Source: Pseudomonas sp. BCA17
GTDB lineage: Bacteria; Pseudomonadota; Gammaproteobacteria; Pseudomonadales; Pseudomonadaceae
NCBI RefSeq assembly: GCF_004519405.1
Contig: NZ_SGWI01000003.1
Coordinates: 62,001 to 126,000, forward strand
Length of the DNA: 64,000 nt
Direction: 5' to 3'
The notes beneath the pieces are model-generated. The model was given only the letters and a program-made list of their open reading frames with translations. It was not told the origin of the DNA and did not search any database. The translations under genes and the position numbers were made by a program. How positions within the stretch are numbered: the first letter of the stretch is position 1; every line of letters starts with the position of its first letter. Shown piece after piece: positions 59,749-64,000 of this stretch.

Positions 59749-61119
59749 ATGAGCGCTCCTCGTGAAACCATCGCTGCCGTCGCTACCGCTCAAGGTCGCG
59801 GCGGTGTCGGTATCGTTCGAATTTCCGGGCCGCTTGCGGGTGTCGCGGCGCGAGCCATCAGTGGTCGAGAGCTGAAGCCGCGTTTTGCTCATTACGGGCC
59901 GTTTCTGGATGCAGATGAAGGTGTACTGGATGAGGGTTTGGCGCTGTATTTCCCAGGGCCGAATTCCTTTACCGGTGAAGATGTCCTGGAATTGCAGGGT
60001 CATGGTGGCCCGGTTGTACTGGATATGTTGCTGCAGCGTTGCTTGCAATTGGGTTGCCGCCTGGCACGGCCAGGGGAATTCAGTGAACGGGCATTCCTCA
60101 ATGACAAGCTCGACCTGGCTCAGGCCGAAGCCATTGCTGACTTGATCGAGGCGAGTTCCGCACAGGCAGCGCGCAATGCGCTGCGCTCCCTTCAAGGGGC
60201 ATTTTCCCTGCGTGTGCATAACCTGACCGAGCAACTGATCAGCCTGCGTATCTACGTCGAGGCGGCGATTGATTTTCCAGAAGAGGAAATCGACTTCCTC
60301 GCCGATGGCCACGTATTGGCAATGCTGGATAAAGTCCGTGATGAATTATCCACAGTCTTGCGCGAGGCCGGGCAGGGTGCCTTGCTACGTGACGGGATGA
60401 CTGTGGTGATTGCCGGCCGACCCAACGCCGGCAAGTCGAGCCTGCTCAACGCCCTCTCAGGACGTGAAGCGGCGATCGTTACCGAGATCGCCGGCACCAC
60501 GCGGGATATCTTGCGTGAACATATCCACATCGACGGGATGCCGTTGCATGTGGTCGATACTGCTGGCCTGCGCGATACCGATGACCAGGTCGAACGAATC
60601 GGTGTGGAAAGGGCGCTTAAGGCCATCGGCGAAGCGGATCGGGTATTGCTGGTGGTGGATGCGACGGCGCCGGAAGCGGTGGACCCATTTGCCTTATGGC
60701 CGGAGTTTCTTGAGCAACGGCCGGACCCGGCGAAAGTGACCTTGATTCGCAACAAGGCCGATCTGACGGGCGAAACCATTGCCATGCAAACCAGTGAGGA
60801 TGGGCATGTCACCATTAGCCTGAGTGCAAAGTCAGCTGGTGAAGGGGTGGACCTGCTACGTAACCACCTCAAGGCCTGCATGGGCTATGAGCAGACCTCT
60901 GAAAGCAGCTTCAGTGCGCGACGCAGGCACTTGGAGGCGCTGCGTCATGCCAGCGCGGCATTGGAGCACGGTAGGGCCCAGCTAACCTTGGCTGGGGCAG
61001 GTGAGCTGCTGGCCGAGGACTTGCGCCAGGCACAACAGCTTTTAGGTGAAATCACCGGCGCATTCAGCTCCGATGATCTGCTGGGCCGGATCTTTTCCAG
61101 CTTCTGCATCGGTAAATAG
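59749..61119 (+). CDS. mnmE: tRNA modification GTPase MnmE
   Basis: A 456-residue enzyme that with MnmG adds the carboxymethylaminomethyl group to U34 of certain tRNAs. The N-terminal domain binds formyl-tetrahydrofolate; the G domain has GRPNAGKS (223-230), DTAGLRDT and NKAD; the C-terminal CIGK carries the conserved catalytic-region cysteine. The start at 59749 gives [16 protein letters not shown], the conserved beginning. A DnaA box lies within it (60346-60354). Confidence 0.97.
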   Translation: MSAPRETIAAVATAQGRGGVGIVRISGPLAGVAARAISGRELKPRFAHYGPFLDADEGVLDEGLALYFPGPNSFTGEDVLELQGHGGPVVLDMLLQRCLQLGCRLARPGEFSERAFLNDKLDLAQAEAIADLIEASSAQAARNALRSLQGAFSLRVHNLTEQLISLRIYVEAAIDFPEEEIDFLADGHVLAMLDKVRDELSTVLREAGQGALLRDGMTVVIAGRPNAGKSSLLNALSGREAAIVTEIAGTTRDILREHIHIDGMPLHVVDTAGLRDTDDQVERIGVERALKAIGEADRVLLVVDATAPEAVDPFALWPEFLEQRPDPAKVTLIRNKADLTGETIAMQTSEDGHVTISLSAKSAGEGVDLLRNHLKACMGYEQTSESSFSARRRHLEALRHASAALEHGRAQLTLAGAGELLAEDLRQAQQLLGEITGAFSSDDLLGRIFSSFCIGK

Positions 61120-61132
61120 ACCCTCTTTGTTC

Positions 61133-61159
61133 ACAGACAGGCCGTTCGTGCCTGTCTGT
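61133..61159 (+). terminator. Hairpin downstream of mnmE
   Basis: A perfect 10-bp stem ACAGACAGGC/GCCTGTCTGT with a 7-nt loop, 13 bp after the stop. The tail (TCTTCTC) is only moderately T-rich, so termination may be partial. Confidence 0.65.
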
Positions 61160-61579
61160 TCTTCTCGGTTCAACCCGGTTCAACCCACTCCCGCGAATTT
61201 ATGGCGTGATCACCAAGGCATTGGAGGCATTTGTGTTGCCGAAATTTGCCTGGGCTTAAGGATTTCTGCGGATTAAGGCCTGTGAATAACCGCGCCTGTG
61301 CCCAGTTGATAACACCTCCTCAAACCTGAGTAAAACTCCCTCTGTGGATAACCACTGCTTTAATCCACAGGCTTAAAGCAGTTATCCAAGGGCCTCATTG
61401 GCACATGACCACAGGGTTTTGAATCTTTGTACACCACGCAAATAAAGGCCTTTAGAGTGTTATCCACAGAAAGCATGCTCAGTAGAAATAAACATAAAAA
61501 CAAAGATTTAATAAATTTCTCTCTTTTAATTTCTATTACCTGCGATTCATCCACAGCTGGTTAAATTTTGTGCAAAGGG
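61160..61579. other. Second origin-like region between mnmE and mnmG
   Basis: A gene-free stretch with exact DnaA boxes at 61343-61351 and 61460-61468, a TGTGAATAA variant at 61281-61289 and weaker ones (TAATCCACA near 61371, TCATCCACA near 61548), followed by an AT-rich tract at 61485-61540. Sequence modules match oriC: TGTGAATAACCG followed by GCCTGTG (61281 and 56805), and an AAGGCCT...GTTATCCACAGA module (61445-61470 and 56922-56947). Two origin-like segments near dnaA have been reported in Pseudomonas, as I recall; activity of this one is not shown here. Confidence 0.65.
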
Positions 61580-61608
61580 TTCTTTAGGGACGTCTAAGTC
61601 CCTATACT
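61580..61608 (+). promoter_or_regulatory. Candidate promoter of mnmG with internal dyad
   Basis: TTCTTT (61580-61585) and TATACT (61603-61608) are 17 bp apart. The spacer contains AGGGAC-N6-GTCCCT (61586-61603), an inverted repeat placed where a repressor could occlude polymerase. About 75 bp before the start codon. Confidence 0.55.
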
Positions 61609-61681
61609 TGCCGCCAAAGCTCTAAAACCAGCTCAACCAATCAATTCCTAATTACCTACATAAGCAGGCACGAGGTGCGTG

Positions 61682-63574
61682 GTGGATTTCCCTTCCCGTT
61701 TTGAAGTGATCGTCATCGGCGGCGGTCATGCCGGTACCGAGGCAGCACTGGCGTCAGCACGCATGGGTGTGAAAACCCTGTTGTTGACGCATAACGTGGA
61801 AACCCTCGGCGCAATGAGTTGCAACCCCGCCATTGGTGGGATCGGCAAAAGCCATCTGGTCAAGGAAATCGACGCCCTTGGCGGCGTGATGGCCATGGCA
61901 ACTGACAAGGGTGGTATTCAATTTCGCGTGCTGAACAGCCGCAAAGGTCCGGCCGTGCGTGCTACTCGGGCCCAAGCCGACCGCATCCTGTACAAGGCGG
62001 CGGTACGTGAAACCCTGGAAAACCAACCGAACCTGTGGATATTTCAACAGGCGGCAGATGACCTGATCGTCGAACAGGACCAGGTCCGCGGCGTTGTCAC
62101 TCAAATGGGTCTGCGTTTCTTCGCAGAATCTGTGGTGCTGACCACCGGCACGTTCCTCGGCGGACTTATCCACATTGGGATGCAAAACTATTCCGGTGGT
62201 CGCGCCGGTGATCCGCCCTCGATCGCCCTGGCAAAACGCTTGCGTGAATTGCCGCTGCGTGTAGGCCGCCTGAAAACCGGAACCCCGCCACGTATCGATG
62301 GGCGTTCCGTGGATTTTTCGGTGATGACCGAACAGGCCGGTGATACGCCAATCCCGGTGATGTCGTTCATGGGGTCCAAAGAGCAGCACCCAAAACAGGT
62401 CAGTTGCTGGATTACCCACACCAATGCCCGAACTCACGAAATCATTGCCGCGAACCTCGACCGTTCGCCGATGTATTCCGGAGTAATCGAAGGTATCGGC
62501 CCGCGCTATTGCCCATCGATTGAAGACAAGATCCACCGCTTTGCCGACAAGGAAAGCCACCAGGTCTTTATCGAACCGGAAGGGTTGACCACTCACGAGC
62601 TGTACCCGAACGGGATTTCCACTTCGCTGCCGTTCGACGTGCAAATCCAGATCGTGCAGTCGATTCGTGGTATGGAAAACGCGCACATCGTGCGCCCGGG
62701 CTACGCCATCGAGTACGACTACTTCGATCCGCGTGACCTCAAGTACAGCCTGGAAACCAAAGTAATCGGCGGCTTGTTCTTCGCCGGACAAATCAACGGG
62801 ACTACCGGCTATGAAGAAGCCGGCGCCCAAGGTTTGTTGGCCGGGACCAACGCAGCACTGCGTGCACAGGGCAAAGACAGCTGGTGCCCGCGTCGTGATG
62901 AAGCGTACATCGGTGTATTGGTCGATGACCTGATTACCCTGGGTACCCAGGAACCCTATCGGATGTTCACATCCCGGGCGGAATATCGCTTGATCCTGCG
63001 TGAAGACAACGCCGACCTGCGCCTGACCGAAAAAGGTCGCGAGCTGGGTTTGGTCGACGATGTGCGCTGGGCAGCATTCTGCAAAAAACGCGAGAGCATC
63101 GCGTTGGAAGAGCAGCGCTTGAAAAGTACCTGGGTCCGCCCGGGCACCGAGCAAGGCGATGCGATTGCGGAAAAATTCGGCACGCCGCTGACCCACGAGT
63201 ACAACTTGCTGAATCTGCTGTCCCGTCCGGAAATCGACTACGCTGGCTTGGTCGAAGTAACAGGGCAGGGTGCAGAAGATCCACAGGTGGCCGAGCAGGT
63301 CGAAATCAAGACCAAATACGCCGGTTATATTGATCGCCAGCAGGACGAAATCGCTCGCCTGCGTGCCAGTGAAGACACCAAGCTGCCTGTGGATATCGAT
63401 TACACCGGGATTTCCGGCCTGTCGAAAGAAATTCAAAGCAAGCTGGGGATAACGCGTCCGGAAACACTGGGCCAGGCTTCACGTATTCCCGGCGTCACCC
63501 CGGCAGCGATTTCGCTGTTGATGATTCACTTGAAAAAACGCGGCGCGGGCCGTCAGTTGGAGCAAAGCGCTTGA
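61682..63574 (+). CDS. mnmG: tRNA uridine-5-carboxymethylaminomethyl modification enzyme MnmG
   Basis: A 630-residue FAD enzyme (GidA) that acts with MnmE on U34 of tRNAs. The FAD site [11 protein letters not shown] is at residues 13-23; [15 protein letters not shown] and [11 protein letters not shown] are typical; the C-terminal helical domain binds MnmE. I take the GTG at 61682 as start ([15 protein letters not shown], with GAGG seven bases upstream); a second GTG just before at 61679 would add one residue. An exact DnaA box lies within it (62166-62174). Confidence 0.97.
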   Translation: MDFPSRFEVIVIGGGHAGTEAALASARMGVKTLLLTHNVETLGAMSCNPAIGGIGKSHLVKEIDALGGVMAMATDKGGIQFRVLNSRKGPAVRATRAQADRILYKAAVRETLENQPNLWIFQQAADDLIVEQDQVRGVVTQMGLRFFAESVVLTTGTFLGGLIHIGMQNYSGGRAGDPPSIALAKRLRELPLRVGRLKTGTPPRIDGRSVDFSVMTEQAGDTPIPVMSFMGSKEQHPKQVSCWITHTNARTHEIIAANLDRSPMYSGVIEGIGPRYCPSIEDKIHRFADKESHQVFIEPEGLTTHELYPNGISTSLPFDVQIQIVQSIRGMENAHIVRPGYAIEYDYFDPRDLKYSLETKVIGGLFFAGQINGTTGYEEAGAQGLLAGTNAALRAQGKDSWCPRRDEAYIGVLVDDLITLGTQEPYRMFTSRAEYRLILREDNADLRLTEKGRELGLVDDVRWAAFCKKRESIALEEQRLKSTWVRPGTEQGDAIAEKFGTPLTHEYNLLNLLSRPEIDYAGLVEVTGQGAEDPQVAEQVEIKTKYAGYIDRQQDEIARLRASEDTKLPVDIDYTGISGLSKEIQSKLGITRPETLGQASRIPGVTPAAISLLMIHLKKRGAGRQLEQSA

Positions 63575-64000
63575 GTTCGTTGGTCACCTCGCAACACGCC
63601 GAAGAGTTATCCACAGGTGCGCGCCAGTTGGGCGTCGACTTGACTGCAACCCAGCAGGAATTGCTGCTCGGCTACCTGGCCTTGTTGATCAAATGGAACA
63701 AGGCGTACAACCTGACGGCAGTGCGCGACCCCGACGAAATGGTGTCGCGCCATTTGCTCGACAGTTTGAGCGTCATGCCGTTTATCGAAAACGGTCGCTG
63801 GCTTGACGTGGGCAGTGGTGGCGGCATGCCTGGCATTCCACTGGCGATTCTGTTTCCCGAGTCGCAAGTGACCTGCCTGGACAGCAATGGCAAGAAGACT
63901 CGCTTCCTGACCCAAGTCAAACTCGAACTCAAGCTGGACAACCTGCAAGTTATCCACAGCCGGGTGGAAGCCTTCACGCCTGAACAGCCTTTCAACGGAA
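63571..64000 (+). CDS. rsmG: 16S rRNA (guanine-527-N7)-methyltransferase, 5' part
   Basis: The first 143 residues of RsmG (GidB), cut by the window end (full length about 210). The start is a TTG at 63571 that overlaps the mnmG TGA (TTGA), with GGAG 8-10 bases upstream inside mnm[26 protein letters not shown] matches the N-terminal region, and the SAM loop [14 protein letters not shown] is at residues 79-92. Two exact DnaA boxes (63607-63615, 63950-63958) lie in the coding region. parA and parB usually follow, beyond the window. Confidence 0.95.
   Translation, partial: MSSLVTSQHAEELSTGARQLGVDLTATQQELLLGYLALLIKWNKAYNLTAVRDPDEMVSRHLLDSLSVMPFIENGRWLDVGSGGGMPGIPLAILFPESQVTCLDSNGKKTRFLTQVKLELKLDNLQVIHSRVEAFTPEQPFNG

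Noticed and set aside
57931..60312. Long minus-strand open frame across yidD-yidC-mnmE
   Set aside because: It is the complement of well-recognised genes and resembles no protein family.
61360..61554. Short open frame of 64 codons in the second origin-like region
   Set aside because: AT-rich tract with DnaA boxes; the hydrophobic middle arises from T-rich sequence and no ribosome site is convincing.
61754..63436. Minus-strand open frame opposite mnmG (about 560 codons)
   Set aside because: Shadow of mnmG; no signal, ribosome site or motif.

Overview
The window is chromosomal DNA around the replication origin of a Pseudomonas, most likely of the P. fluorescens group. The evidence is the gene order rsmG-mnmG-mnmE-yidC-yidD-rnpA-rpmH-oriC-dnaA-dnaN-recF-gyrB, followed outward by plsC, gmhB, glyS/glyQ, tag, trkA, rsmB, fmt, def, dprA, tsaC, hemF and aroE. 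It is also GC-rich, carries TGTTCCACGTGGAACA-type parS sites, and has many REP palindromes of the fluorescens type (GTGGGAGGG..., GTGGCGAGGG...). Species cannot be fixed from the sequence alone. No rRNA, tRNA, CRISPR array, prophage or transposase gene was found.

Layout. 1-10 kb: a SulP-type transporter (cut by the window edge) with a beta-carbonic anhydrase; a LexA-controlled radical SAM protein; a three-gene periplasmic gluconate 2-dehydrogenase operon; a secreted phosphatase; YheV-like zinc ribbon protein and oligopeptidase A. 10-20 kb: gamma-carbonic anhydrase and HAD phosphatase, two lipoproteins, two DUF1161 proteins, OsmC, an LLM flavoprotein, dodecin, a DUF883 membrane protein, trpI divergent from trpBA, and an RcnB/CigR-like protein. 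20-30 kb: a D-galactonate operon (dgoK-dgoA-dgoD-transporter), a DOPA-dioxygenase-like protein, and a choline-O-sulfate unit (betR, betC, choX, SulP). 29.5-45.9 kb: conserved core genes (aroE, hemF, qor, tsaC, dprA, def, fmt, rsmB, trkA, tag, glyQS, gmhB, two acyltransferases). 46-50.3 kb: a CHASE2 histidine kinase/FecR/response-regulator module that looks inserted between plsC and gyrB. 50.4-64 kb: gyrB-recF-dnaN-dnaA, oriC, rpmH-rnpA-yidD-yidC-mnmE, a second origin-like region, mnmG and the start of rsmG.

How it works together. The right end is the replication initiation and segregation hub: DnaA, the beta clamp, RecF and gyrase beside oriC, with parS sites inside and next to gyrB-recF. The accessory genes to the left are mainly periplasmic oxidation and scavenging of sugar acids and sulfur: gluconate oxidation, galactonate catabolism, and choline sulfate hydrolysis followed by sulfate handling.

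Most notable observations: (1) two short elements with shared terminal inverted repeats that have each inserted into a hairpin, one splitting a perfect terminator with a 13-bp target duplication; (2) a second origin-like intergenic region before mnmG that repeats sequence modules of oriC; (3) at least 18 exact DnaA boxes, most in the last 9 kb and several inside genes; (4) a LexA box embedded in a longer hairpin that also contains the Shine-Dalgarno sequence of the gene it controls; (5) a relative of the conserved LysM protein next to def that has lost the LysM domain; (6) the CHASE2-FecR-regulator module.
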